A stretch of DNA of 14,711 bases from Candidatus Bathyarchaeota archaeon (GTDB lineage Archaea > Thermoproteota > Bathyarchaeia > RBG-16-48-13 > GCA-020355125): positions 1 to 14,711 of the forward strand of contig DAOVAG010000006.1 of the NCBI GenBank assembly GCA_030671165.1, given 5' to 3'. The position numbers were made by a program, and so were the translations under genes. The notes beneath the pieces were generated by a model. That model was not told where the DNA came from. It saw only the letters and a program-made list of their open reading frames with translations, and made no database searches. Positions 1-6,893 of this stretch are shown one piece after another; the first letter of the stretch is position 1; each line of letters starts with the position of its first letter.

Positions 1-155
1 TGATTTGCAATTTCAGGCTTTAATGCTCCTGTATTCTTAATGAGTTTCTCTTCTTCCTCCGTTAGGTTTGCGAAGTCTTTTACAATTTTCAATCGCTCTT
101 CTAAAGAGAGTTTGTAGAATCCCGAAATTTGAGAGGATTTCACCAAATTATTCAT
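1..155 (-). CDS. Hydroxymethylglutaryl-CoA reductase, class II (N-terminal fragment, 3' end beyond window)
   Basis: Reading leftward from an ATG at 155, 51 codons stay open to the window edge. The first residues (MNNLVKSSQISGFYKLSLEE, then RLKIVKDFANLTEEEEKLI and a GAL..EIA segment) match the characteristic N-terminus of class II ('degradative-type') HMG-CoA reductases, whose usual opening is 'S.I.GFYKLS.EERL..V..F..L..EE'. The enzyme interconverts HMG-CoA and mevalonate with NAD(P)H in the cytoplasm. In some archaea the class II form supplies mevalonate for isoprenoid lipids. The catalytic Glu, Lys, Asp and His lie outside the window, so activity cannot be judged. An upstream ATG at 160 is followed at once by a stop, which fixes the start at 155. 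Family call from N-terminal resemblance only. Confidence 0.82.
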   Translation of the reverse strand, partial: MNNLVKSSQISGFYKLSLEERLKIVKDFANLTEEEEKLIKNTGALKPEIAN

Positions 156-170
156 CACATCAGACTGTGA

Positions 171-198
171 TTATATAAACTTCTTAAATTTATACACT
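171..198 (-). promoter_or_regulatory. Candidate TATA boxes for the HMG-CoA reductase gene
   Basis: On the minus strand there is TTTATATAA (179-171) and, further out, GTATAAATTT (about 197-188). The second is centred about 26 bases before position 166, which would give an ~11-base leader. The first would suit only an essentially leaderless or internal start. Either fits an archaeal promoter, and which is used cannot be decided by eye. Confidence 0.35.
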
Positions 199-355
199 TG
201 TAATTGAGTAATAAGATACCTAACCCAAAAGTGTCCATTTTTTTAGGTGACCAAATACATAATTATATCTTCATTTTTTATTTATGTACTACTGTTTATT
301 TTTAGGATATCATTAAATTACTCCATCTTTAGATTAATGATCTTAGGTGGCTGTC

Positions 356-2116
356 TTGAAATATTCCATTATTGCTGATGCTTATGAGAGTATTGAGTCA
401 ACTAGTAAGCGTCTTGAAATGACGAATCATCTAGTTAAACTGATTAAACAAACACCTAAATCTCTCTTGAGTAAAGTGGCATATCTAACTCAAGGAAAAC
501 TTCATCCTGACTTTGACGGTATTGAGATTAGTATGGCAGAACGAATGATTATAATGTGTCTTGTTAAGATTTCGGGGAAAAAGAAAGAGGAACTGACCAA
601 GACTTTTAAGAACATTGGAGATTTAGGTTCAACAGCTGACAAAATTTTGTCTGAGCAAGATACCCTGAAACTTATTACCAGATCACCATTAACTGTGGAG
701 AAAGTTTACAATACCTTAGATAAGATTGCTCACACTTCAGGAAAAGGAACCGTTAGGATCAAGATTGGCTTATTAGTGAATCTCCTACTAGATGCAACTT
801 CAAAGGAAGCGAGATACTTAGTCAGGACTGTTGTGGGTAAATTACGACTCGGTATTGGAGATATGACTTTTCTTGATGCATTGGCTATCGCCTATGGTGA
901 AGGTAAACATTCTCGTGTAGATGTGGAGAGAGCTTACAACATGTCATCTGATTTAGGTCTTGTCTCTGAAACTCTAGCTAATGAAGGTTTGGAGGGAATA
1001 AGAAACTTCAGGATAAGAATTGGTAGACCAATCAGGCCCATGTTGTGTGAACGATTGACGACTGCAGATGAGATCTTGACGAAGATTGGTGGGACGGGTT
1101 CGGCTGAGTTTAAATATGATGGACTTAGAATTCAAGCTCACATAGCTTCTGGTGAGATTTCCCTCTTTTCTAGGCGATTAGAAAACATTACCTCCCAGTT
1201 CCCCGATGTAATAAAGGCTTTGACTTCAAGTGTTAACGCTGAAGAGATAATTGTTGAGGGAGAATGTGTAGCTATCGATCCGGATACTGATGAAATGTTA
1301 CCTTTTCAGGTGGTTACACAGAGACGCGGAAGAAAGTATGATATTAAACGGATGACTGATAAAATTCCTGTAGTTCTAATACTCTTCGATGCACTATATG
1401 TTAATGGAAAAAGTTTAATTGATTTTCCTTATTTAGAGCGGCGTCGGATTCTTAAGAAAATGGTGAGAGAAACCAATGGTATTCGGCTGACTCATCCTCT
1501 TATAATAGATAATCCCGTTGAGTTGGATAATTTGATAGATACTGCTGCAGAGACTGGTTACGAAGGATTAGTAATTAAAGCGATTGGATCCAATTCTGTT
1601 TATCAAGCTGGAGCACGAGGCTTTCTATGGATTAAATACAAGAGAGAGTATATGAGTGAAATGGTAGATACCGTCGACCTAGTTGTTGTGGGTGCTTTTG
1701 CCGGTATGGGTAGAAGAGCGGGAACATATGGAGCGCTCCTTATGGCATCATATGATGAGGAATTGGACGCCTTTAAAACTGTATGTAAACTTGGGACTGG
1801 ATTTGATGATGCAACTTTGGCTAAACTTCCAAAGATCTTTGAAGCAGATCGGATAGATCACGCGCATCCTCGGGTTGAATCGAAGATTGAAGCCGATTTT
1901 TGGTTTGTACCAAGAAAAGTTTTGGAACTCTTCGGATCTGAATTAACTCTTAGTCCATCACATACTTGTGGGTTGGATCTAATTAAGAACGGCGTTGGAC
2001 TAGCGATTAGATTTCCGAGATTCGCTGGGAAATGGCGAGATGATAAGGCATCTGAAGATGCTACTACCGTTAAGGAGATAGTCAGTATGTATCGATCTCA
2101 ACTTAAACATGTATAA
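356..2116 (+). CDS. lig: ATP-dependent DNA ligase (archaeal type)
   Basis: Seals nicks in duplex DNA during replication and repair through an enzyme-AMP intermediate. Residue numbers below count from the alternative GTG start at 347. An N-terminal alpha-helical DNA-binding domain (about 1-230) precedes the nucleotidyltransferase core. The adenylated lysine is K256 in the motif KYDGLR. Further motifs are VEGECVAID (about 303-311), EGLVIK (406-411) and WIKYKRE (428-434). The OB-fold tail carries RFPRF (about 555-559) near the end. Total length of about 589 residues is normal for archaeal ligases. I prefer the TTG at 356 because AGGTG (345-349) sits six bases before it. The GTG at 347 lies inside that ribosome site, and using it adds only three residues. 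The gene is followed by a T-rich stretch and converges with the SWIM/phosphoesterase operon. Confidence 0.97.
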   Translation: MKYSIIADAYESIESTSKRLEMTNHLVKLIKQTPKSLLSKVAYLTQGKLHPDFDGIEISMAERMIIMCLVKISGKKKEELTKTFKNIGDLGSTADKILSEQDTLKLITRSPLTVEKVYNTLDKIAHTSGKGTVRIKIGLLVNLLLDATSKEARYLVRTVVGKLRLGIGDMTFLDALAIAYGEGKHSRVDVERAYNMSSDLGLVSETLANEGLEGIRNFRIRIGRPIRPMLCERLTTADEILTKIGGTGSAEFKYDGLRIQAHIASGEISLFSRRLENITSQFPDVIKALTSSVNAEEIIVEGECVAIDPDTDEMLPFQVVTQRRGRKYDIKRMTDKIPVVLILFDALYVNGKSLIDFPYLERRRILKKMVRETNGIRLTHPLIIDNPVELDNLIDTAAETGYEGLVIKAIGSNSVYQAGARGFLWIKYKREYMSEMVDTVDLVVVGAFAGMGRRAGTYGALLMASYDEELDAFKTVCKLGTGFDDATLAKLPKIFEADRIDHAHPRVESKIEADFWFVPRKVLELFGSELTLSPSHTCGLDLIKNGVGLAIRFPRFAGKWRDDKASEDATTVKEIVSMYRSQLKHV

Positions 2117-2126
2117 CCTTACCAAA

Positions 2127-2139
2127 CTTTCTTTTTTTA
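2127..2139 (+). terminator. T-rich archaeal terminator after the ligase gene
   Basis: The run TTTCTTTTTTT begins 11 bases after the ligase stop codon with no stem before it. This is the usual form of intrinsic archaeal termination. Confidence 0.5.
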
Positions 2140-2259
2140 ACTGAAAATCACTTTTCCCCTTCTCTGTTAAAAAGAATTACATCTTAAACTTCTTTGTAAC
2201 CATAAGATAATAAAAATCATAAACTCCATGAAGATGTCCTTTTATCATCGAACGTGATT

Positions 2260-2275
2260 TCTCATTAAAATGAGA
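2260..2275. repeat. Small hairpin in the convergent intergenic region
   Basis: TCTCATTAAAATGAGA forms a six to seven base-pair stem with a tiny loop between the ligase and the oppositely oriented SWIM operon. It could help end or stabilise the minus-strand transcript. It also lies inside the open stretch that continues the small membrane ORF frame. Confidence 0.35.
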
Positions 2276-2308
2276 TCGACTCTTCCTCTCTATTTGATGT
2301 TTCTATTC

Positions 2309-2419
2309 TTATGGTTCTCTTCTCGCATAGATTATGTAGAGAAAGGCAAAAAATAGTGCTACAGAAGCTAATATTGGTAGGATATAATAATGGAGTAAAT
2401 CGAAGTTCACACTAGCCAA
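2309..2419 (-). CDS. Small one-helix membrane protein, unrecognised (36 aa)
   Basis: Reading from TTG at 2419 gives 36 residues beginning MASVNFDLLHYY. A hydrophobic helix of about 20 residues follows (roughly 13-32, containing ILPILASVALFFAFLYIIY) and the protein ends in the basic tail ARREP. AGGTG (2430-2426 on the minus strand) lies exactly six bases before the TTG, the same arrangement as at the ligase gene. An in-frame GTG at 2428 would add three residues. The gene lies 46 bases downstream of the SWIM gene on the same strand, so it may be its third operon partner. No family is recognised. Beyond TAA-GAA-TAG the same frame stays open for another 41 codons (to 2177). A chance ORF remains possible. 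Confidence 0.5.
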   Translation of the reverse strand: MASVNFDLLHYYILPILASVALFFAFLYIIYARREP

Positions 2420-2465
2420 AGTTTGCACCTGATATCATAAAGTAATAACCTATTGGTAAAAAAAC

Positions 2466-3113
2466 TTAACGTTTTTCTTCTTCAGCTAGGGACCACTGTC
2501 CCTTTATGCAGTGAAATCTCTTCTTTTTATCTGCTACTAAGATGGCAGTAAGATGATGTGTTGTGAGAGTAGTAAGGTTCTCTTCTTTCAATTTATTCAA
2601 TATCTGAGTAATAGATATTTTTTTATTTTTGGTGAGAATTGCGGATGTAATCCGTCTAATGTTTTCCAGTTCTTCTATAGACAGAACATTTTTTCTTCTC
2701 GGGATTTCACGAAGTTTCACCATCAGTGACTCAAATTCTTTCTCATTCTTCACTATAATAAAGTACTTCTCCAGAGCATCTGCAAACTTTTGGGCAATTA
2801 AATGCTTACATAAGAAGATTTCCTGCCCAATAACTCTAAAGTAAAAATCATTGCACGAACAGAAATTTACTGATGGAAGGATTTGGTAAATATGCCCTTT
2901 ACCAATTACTACCCATACTTGTTTTTCACTAGGTTTAAAAATATACTTCTTGACTTTTCCGTCTAAAATCGTCTGATAGGCTTTCTCAAACCGTGTTCCA
3001 AAGGTTTTTTCCATCTTTTTTTTCTGTTTTTCGGTAATATTTTTTGTCTTTTTTATTTCACGGTATATTTCTTCGAAAACTTTTTTTTCACATTTCACCG
3101 TCAATAAAATCAT
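2466..3113 (-). CDS. SWIM zinc-finger protein, archaeal Shu2/SWS1-like
   Basis: 215 residues. The central zinc finger has C85-x-C87, then C102-x-H104-x-x-A107 (CSC ... CKHLIA). This is the SWIM signature CxC...CxH with the additional trailing alanine typical of the Shu2/SWS1 recombination-mediator family. The N-terminal 55 residues are very lysine-rich and helical. The C-terminal 60 residues (KISITQILNKLKEE ... FHCIKGQWSL) look like a small winged-helix fold, which is an inference from pattern only. SWIM domains bind DNA or protein; eukaryotic SWS1 proteins act with Rad51 paralogues. The start lies 10 bases after the phosphoesterase stop, so both are probably co-transcribed. ATG at 3113 follows GTGAG. 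A role in DNA repair is inferred from the finger type and from the convergent DNA ligase. Confidence 0.8.
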   Translation of the reverse strand: MILLTVKCEKKVFEEIYREIKKTKNITEKQKKKMEKTFGTRFEKAYQTILDGKVKKYIFKPSEKQVWVVIGKGHIYQILPSVNFCSCNDFYFRVIGQEIFLCKHLIAQKFADALEKYFIIVKNEKEFESLMVKLREIPRRKNVLSIEELENIRRITSAILTKNKKISITQILNKLKEENLTTLTTHHLTAILVADKKKRFHCIKGQWSLAEEEKR

Positions 3114-3123
3114 AACTCACTTT

Positions 3124-3981
3124 TCAAAGATTTGTCGTATCTAAATGTGTCTGTACTTGTTTTGTTGTACCAAGATATGTCCCATCTAAGAGATATACTT
3201 CACTATCCGCTATATTTATACTCCCTGAACCCAAAAAAGGGCCCACAAGCCGTTTTTGAAACCTGTTTAACGAAACGCCCCCTATTAAATCATTGAATGT
3301 AGGCATGATTATCAACGGTGGGTCATTTAGCTCAATCCCCCTTCTTCTAAGGGTTTCTCTTGGTTTCTCTCCAGACTTTACTTTCAAATATTTTAGGTAA
3401 GCTTTGGCTAATTTCTGACCGTTACATATACCTTTTATCCAAACCTGCTTTATCATCCAAGTGCCAAGTTTATCTCTAAACCATATTACTGGATGAACAT
3501 GTCCCATAACTAAGAGTTCAGAAGTAAAAACATCTGGGGAAGGCCAGGCATGACCATGAAAGAGCCCAATTCTAGGTTTTTCTCCAACAATTAGACCGGT
3601 TGAAGGGAAGATTTTTACTGAGGGTGGAATTAATGACTTTAAGCCCCCGTCGTGATTTCCAATGATCACTGAGATATCCTTGACCATATCTTGAACATTC
3701 TCAAAAAAATCGGGGACCGCCGTCCATTCTTCAAGACTTATCCTTGGAATAGCATGTTTTACATCTCCCAAAAAGATTATACGATTTGGTTCACACAGTT
3801 TAACTATCTTAAGCAATTCATCACTTATTCTCCAAGCTTGAGATGGAATGTGGATGCCTTTTTCCATTAAGCTTATCTCCCAACCAATGTGAAGATCTCC
3901 TACAACTAAGATGCGTTCAGCTTTGGTTTCAATGAGGAGACTGGGGTTTGGGACGATGGGAACAACCCTCTTTATTGACAT
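3124..3981 (-). CDS. ICC-like metallophosphoesterase (COG1407 type)
   Basis: 285-residue calcineurin-like phosphoesterase. The full set of two-metal ligands is visible: D29-L-H31 in GDLHIG, D73 in FLGDVKH, N109-H110-D111 in GNHD, H142-G-H144 in HGHAWPS, and H161-V-H163 in MGHVHP. The C-terminal part (about 220-275, with PTFNDLIGG and LLDGTYLG) is the extension found in archaeal COG1407 proteins. Substrate is unknown. Family members are often found beside Lhr-type helicases, suggesting a nucleic-acid phosphodiesterase or nuclease role, which is an inference. It is the first gene of a probable operon with the SWIM protein 10 bases downstream. No clear ribosome site precedes the ATG, consistent with a near-leaderless message from the TATA box at 4011-4020. 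Confidence 0.9.
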   Translation of the reverse strand: MSIKRVVPIVPNPSLLIETKAERILVVGDLHIGWEISLMEKGIHIPSQAWRISDELLKIVKLCEPNRIIFLGDVKHAIPRISLEEWTAVPDFFENVQDMVKDISVIIGNHDGGLKSLIPPSVKIFPSTGLIVGEKPRIGLFHGHAWPSPDVFTSELLVMGHVHPVIWFRDKLGTWMIKQVWIKGICNGQKLAKAYLKYLKVKSGEKPRETLRRRGIELNDPPLIIMPTFNDLIGGVSLNRFQKRLVGPFLGSGSINIADSEVYLLDGTYLGTTKQVQTHLDTTNL

Positions 3982-4010
3982 TCTAAGCAGTTATATGAAT
4001 TGGAACTGAT

Positions 4011-4020
4011 GTATATTAAA
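4011..4020 (-). promoter_or_regulatory. TATA box of the phosphoesterase/SWIM operon
   Basis: TTTAATATAC on the minus strand is centred 34 bases before the ATG at 3981. This places transcription start only a few bases before that codon, as expected for a nearly leaderless archaeal mRNA. Confidence 0.45.
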
Positions 4021-4142
4021 GAACGGTTGGAACTCAAAATATCCACTGTATTACTTTGTTTTGAATGGAATAATGATTCTCCCTTTAAGATCTGTACTTA
4101 ATTAATACTTATTCAGTTTGCAACATAATCGGACATCTTCCT

Positions 4143-4465
4143 CTAACCTACACTATTAAGATATTGCGCATGACGTCCTTGAAATCTGATGTTGATCAAT
4201 GAATCATATACATCTTGAAAGATTAGTAATGATGCAAACGCTGCATCTGATGCATCAATTGGATGTAAAGTAAATCGTTTAAATATAGCTCCTATGCAAA
4301 AATAATCTTCCTTGTTTCACTGATAATGCTAAATATAGCCCACAATGTTCTCTCTTTACGATTATTAAAACCACATCGATCACCGTTAATATTTAGAAAC
4401 ACCCCTACAAATACAAACTCTGCTCCTTTAGTCTTAGTTAATGTTTTTTGTACAATTTGTAGTTG
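4143..4465 (-). pseudogene. Two overlapping open frames, possible decayed gene
   Basis: Reading leftward, one frame is open from 4465 to a TAG at 4292 (57 codons, including GDRCGFNNRKERTLWAIFSI). A second frame is open from 4316 to a TAG at 4143 (57 codons, including FKRFTLHPIDASDAAF and GRHAQYLNSVG). They overlap by 25 bases, so one frameshift would join them into about 105 residues. Neither has a convincing start or ribosome site. The segment RTLWAIFSIISETRKIIF loosely recalls the first catalytic strands of DDE transposases. I could not recognise a family, and chance is not excluded at this base composition. Confidence 0.22.
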
Positions 4466-4479
4466 TTAGAATAATATTA

Positions 4480-4505
4480 TTTCAATCCACTTAGATGGGT
4501 TGAAA
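4480..4505. repeat. Solitary hairpin resembling a CRISPR repeat
   Basis: TTTCAATCCA, a six-base loop CTTAGA, then TGGGTTGAAA form a 10-pair stem with one G-U pair. The ends TTTCAATCC and GGGTTGAAA are typical of archaeal and bacterial CRISPR repeat ends. Only one copy is present and there is no spacer array. An overlapping second inverted repeat (TGAAATTC 4501-4508 with GAATTTCA 4516-4523) follows. Confidence 0.4.
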
Positions 4506-4565
4506 TTCTAATTGTGAATTTCACAAAATAGAAACTTTTAAGTTTTATCCCGTTTTGCTCACCAG

Positions 4566-4700
4566 CTAATACAATGTTAGAATGCTGTTGAGGGATTTCT
4601 CGCGCTTAATTGTTTTTACGGGAATTACCTCTTTCGCATCATTGACAAAGGCAGTAATACTGGTGATGAACGTACACCTCAAAACGTCTATAATGCACAT
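4566..4700 (-). CDS. Possible small ORF of 44 aa, unrecognised
   Basis: ATG at 4700 opens a 44-codon frame ending in TAG at 4566. The product starts MCIIDVLRCTFITSITAFVN and ends with KREKSLNSILTLY. A TATA-like CATTTAAATTTAA on the minus strand is centred near 4723, giving the spacing of a leaderless gene. There is no ribosome site, no family match and no conserved neighbour, so this is offered only as a candidate. The frame is preceded by an in-frame stop just upstream. Confidence 0.2.
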   Translation of the reverse strand: MCIIDVLRCTFITSITAFVNDAKEVIPVKTIKREKSLNSILTLY

Positions 4701-4921
4701 TATATCATATTTTTGTTAAATTTAAATGGAAAAAATTAAATGATATATTTAAGATTCCATTATCGACACCACGAGAAAAAAAACGTAAAATTGAACCTAT
4801 AGAAAAATATTGAAAACGTGTATAATATCAACATCTATCTGAAATTTGGTTTGAGATTTGAATCTAAATTAGATATTTAATTAATTGTCGATTTGTGATT
4901 TTTATTTATTTTTTTCTAAAA

Positions 4922-5593
4922 TCAGGTTTGAAATTTATCCCGCATCTTTTTGTAGACATTTTTCACCTCACTTATTGAGTTCACAATAAGATATGGTTTC
5001 TCTTTCTCCAGTTCCTCTTTTGAATATGCACCTGAAGGAATTGCAATACATTTCATGTTAGCCTTTTTGGCTGCTCTTACCCCAAAAATTGAATCTTCTA
5101 CCACTATACATTTTTTAGGTTGGGTTTTTAGTTTCATGGCACATTTTAAGAAGATTTCTGGATCAGGTTTCGGGTTTATCACATCATCTGCTGTTATTAT
5201 CACATCGAAATATTGTTTAATCTTCTTCTTAGACAGAGCTTTATTGATAACTTTTGTATTATTTGATGTTGCCAACCCAAGTTTTACACGATCCTTCAAG
5301 AAGTCTAATAGCTCTATTGTCCCATCAAACAGAGTTACGTTTCCAATCCACTTTTCATTTAATTTAATTTTCTCCTTTACGAAATTATCAAGCATTTCCT
5401 CATTAAACGATATTTTTTTTACTTGAAAAACCTTTTTGAACGTGTTTCTTGTACCAATTCCTAACAGTTTCTCAATATAATCATCATTAATTTCGATTCT
5501 GTTTTCTTTTAGTACACGTTGAAATGAACTCACAACGATTTGGATAGAATCCGCCAAAGTTTGATCCCAGTCGAAAATCACACATTCAAACAT
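4922..5593 (-). CDS. HAD-superfamily hydrolase, phosphoglycolate phosphatase/beta-phosphoglucomutase-like
   Basis: 223 residues with all four haloacid-dehalogenase motifs. Motif I is DWDQT (nucleophile D8, acid/base D10, with Q where Gly is most common). Motif II is T109-S110 in LATSNN. Motif III is K142 in KPDP. Motif IV is E166-D167 in VVEDSIFG. A helical type C1 cap lies between motifs I and II (about residues 15-90). The KPDP and EDS.GV..A layout is that of sugar-phosphate or phosphoglycolate phosphatases and beta-phosphoglucomutases. The substrate cannot be told from sequence. Start ATG at 5593 is preceded by GGGCAGAAAGAA. It lies on the same strand as the nitroreductase, but 220 bases and a T-run separate them, so independent transcription is likely. 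Confidence 0.88.
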   Translation of the reverse strand: MFECVIFDWDQTLADSIQIVVSSFQRVLKENRIEINDDYIEKLLGIGTRNTFKKVFQVKKISFNEEMLDNFVKEKIKLNEKWIGNVTLFDGTIELLDFLKDRVKLGLATSNNTKVINKALSKKKIKQYFDVIITADDVINPKPDPEIFLKCAMKLKTQPKKCIVVEDSIFGVRAAKKANMKCIAIPSGAYSKEELEKEKPYLIVNSISEVKNVYKKMRDKFQT

Positions 5594-5691
5594 TTCTTTC
5601 TGCCCATCAACACGTGTTTTGCTTTCATTTAACAGTATCTAAATTGTGGCTTCCTAGTGATTTAAGAACATTCAGACCTCTTTTACATTTA

Positions 5692-5705
5692 ACAAAACGT
5701 TTTGT
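5692..5705. promoter_or_regulatory. 14-base perfect palindrome upstream of the HAD gene
   Basis: ACAAAACGTTTTGT is its own reverse complement. After one mismatched pair, two more pairs extend the symmetry. It sits about 100 bases upstream of the HAD start and 108 bases after the nitroreductase stop. It could be a dimeric repressor operator; no regulator gene is in the window. Confidence 0.3.
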
Positions 5706-5772
5706 AAACACTTCATCATAAAAAACTTGAATTAAGAAAACTTCAGCGATAATATTATAACAAAATAATTAT

Positions 5773-5785
5773 GAAGAAAAAACCT
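5773..5785 (-). terminator. T-run after the nitroreductase gene
   Basis: On the minus strand the sequence reads GGTTTTTTCTTC about 30 bases after the nitroreductase stop, with no obvious stem. This suits an archaeal oligo-T terminator. Confidence 0.4.
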
Positions 5786-5813
5786 CAAATAAAACGATAG
5801 AACTATTCTGTGT

Positions 5814-6332
5814 TTAAGTGCTTGGGGTATACCTCTCCTCATGAAATATCTCTTCAAATGGCTTTCTGGATCTCTTTTTAGGATTCTCGTTAGGTACTCC
5901 AATAGGTAACAAGTTTATAACTGTCATCTCTGGGGGTATATCTAACAGAGCTTTGATGTCTTCCTCGATGAACGCTCCAATCCAACATGTTCCATATCCC
6001 AGGCTCCAAGCAGACAACACCATATGCTCAACCGCTATCATCACATCCCTCTCAGCCCATTTCTCGTATATCTGCGGTAATTTTTTATCCATAGCCAATG
6101 CAACTATTATAACACTAGCGTTAGATATCCAGGTCTGGTTTCGAGCGATTTTCCCCAATCTATCTTTAATATCGGGGTCTCTTACGACAACGAACTGCCA
6201 TGGCTGCTTATTACCAGCACTTGGCGCTTGTTGAGCCGCCTCGAGTATTTTCTTCAAGTGCTCTTCTGGTAACGGTTCTAGTTTAAATCTTCGAATGCTT
6301 CTTCTGGCTAGTATTGCTTCCGTTACTTCCAT
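5814..6332 (-). CDS. Nitroreductase-family FMN oxidoreductase
   Basis: 172-residue single-domain nitroreductase. The FMN-phosphate motif RRSIRRF is at 10-16, APSAGNKQPWQF at 36-47, the helix VEHMVLSAWSLGYGTCWIG at 101-119, and the GVP..NP turn near 145-151. These are the standard FMN-contact segments of the small nitroreductase family, which reduces quinones, nitro-compounds or other electrophiles with NAD(P)H as an obligate dimer. The physiological substrate is unknown, and archaeal members are often of unassigned role. ATG at 6332 has no ribosome site but has a good TATA box at the distance expected for a near-leaderless transcript. It is followed by a T-run. Confidence 0.92.
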   Translation of the reverse strand: MEVTEAILARRSIRRFKLEPLPEEHLKKILEAAQQAPSAGNKQPWQFVVVRDPDIKDRLGKIARNQTWISNASVIIVALAMDKKLPQIYEKWAERDVMIAVEHMVLSAWSLGYGTCWIGAFIEEDIKALLDIPPEMTVINLLPIGVPNENPKKRSRKPFEEIFHEERYTPST

Positions 6333-6358
6333 AATGATTAGGGATAACCAACTCGATG

Positions 6359-6369
6359 GTTAATATACT
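6359..6369 (-). promoter_or_regulatory. TATA box of the nitroreductase gene
   Basis: AGTATATTAAC on the minus strand is centred about 32 bases before the ATG. Transcription should start within a few bases of the start codon. Confidence 0.5.
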
Positions 6370-6401
6370 AATCGATTTCCGCTGGATCAACAAACATCAT
6401 T

Positions 6402-6542
6402 TTAGGTTTTGTATCTAACAGTTAGCTCCACTATTGGAAAGATTTCTGCGTATATGTCCTCTATACAGTAAATGTTTCCACTTTGATGGTGCTTAACTAC
6501 GAATTTACCCTCTTCTTTTACTATGACTTCTAGTCTATTTTC
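6402..6542 (-). pseudogene. C-terminal-like ORF remnant upstream of the nitroreductase
   Basis: A 46-codon open frame lies between a TAA at 6543-6545 and a TAA at 6402. The product includes RLEVIVKEEGKFVVKHH and GNIYCIEDIYAEIFPIVEL, then ends TVRYKT. Its residue composition looks like real protein, but there is no ATG, GTG or TTG in a useful position. A short frame directly upstream, from an ATG near 6583 (MFLEYSISSNLRK), would join it through a one-base backward shift at an AAAA run. The likeliest reading is the tail of a decayed or frameshifted gene. The family is not recognised. Confidence 0.35.
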
Positions 6543-6770
6543 TTAAATTGGAAGAAATTGAATATTCTAAAAACATTACATTAGAAATTTATAATCCAGA
6601 TAAGAAATGTTAAAAAATGTGAATAAATTTAGAAAATTGTTCTCATTAATAGGACAAACCATATAGATAAGCGTAAAATTAATCGTTTGAAGACTCGTTC
6701 ATTAGATAAAATTTAGGAAACGCTAATCCTGTTTTTCTGAAATCTCGCTACCAAATATAACAGTTTATAT

Positions 6771-6893
6771 CTAATTATCCCTGTTTTTCAGAGTAACGAT
6801 TATTACATCTTTTCTATTAACAACTTTTACTGTATTCTTTGCGGGCAATTCTAAATTAATTTTAATCAAAGAAAAAACTTCGATTTTCTCATT
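6771..6893 (-). pseudogene. Short open frame, possible gene remnant
   Basis: A 40-codon open frame ends in TAG at 6771 and includes INLELPAKNTVKVVN and RKDVIIVTLKNRDN, an alternating beta-strand pattern. The only usable start is a TTG at 6869 (32 residues) with no ribosome site. A stop (TAA, 6894-6896) closes the frame upstream. It lies on the same strand as the remnant at 6402-6542 and may come from the same lost gene or operon. Chance is possible. Confidence 0.2.

Larger units (their letters stand above)
3982..4921. other. 940-base region without an intact gene
   Basis: No convincing gene, tRNA or stable RNA is visible on either strand. Contents: the TATA box of the phosphoesterase operon at the left; two overlapping open frames on the minus strand that look like gene remains (4143-4465); GATGCA/TGCATC repeats with the 10-base palindrome TGATGCATCA (4248-4257); a CRISPR-repeat-like hairpin (4480-4505); a possible 44-residue ORF (4566-4700); and a very AT-rich right end (4700-4921). 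The length and decay suggest an old insertion or deletion site. Confidence 0.6.

Noticed and set aside
356..2116. Intein or frameshift in the ligase gene
   Set aside because: All motifs are in order, spacing is normal and the length is typical of the family.
4228..4322. Possible C/D box guide RNA (ATGATGC, CTGA, TGATGCA, CTGA)
   Set aside because: The first box does not match RTGATGA fully and the spacing (about 95 bases) is far longer than the usual archaeal C/D RNA.
4480..4523. A CRISPR array
   Set aside because: There is only one repeat-like unit and no cas gene or spacer pattern; it is kept only as an orphan-like hairpin.
4663..4700. GTGATGA resembling a C box
   Set aside because: No D box (CTGA) follows at a suitable distance.
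4846..4866. T-arm-like GGTTTGAGATTTGAATCT
   Set aside because: It lacks the TTCRANNC loop and no acceptor stem, D-arm or anticodon arm can be built around it.
5055..5426. 123-codon open frame antisense to the HAD gene
   Set aside because: The HAD motifs on the other strand are complete; the antisense product is Phe/Ser-rich with no family features.
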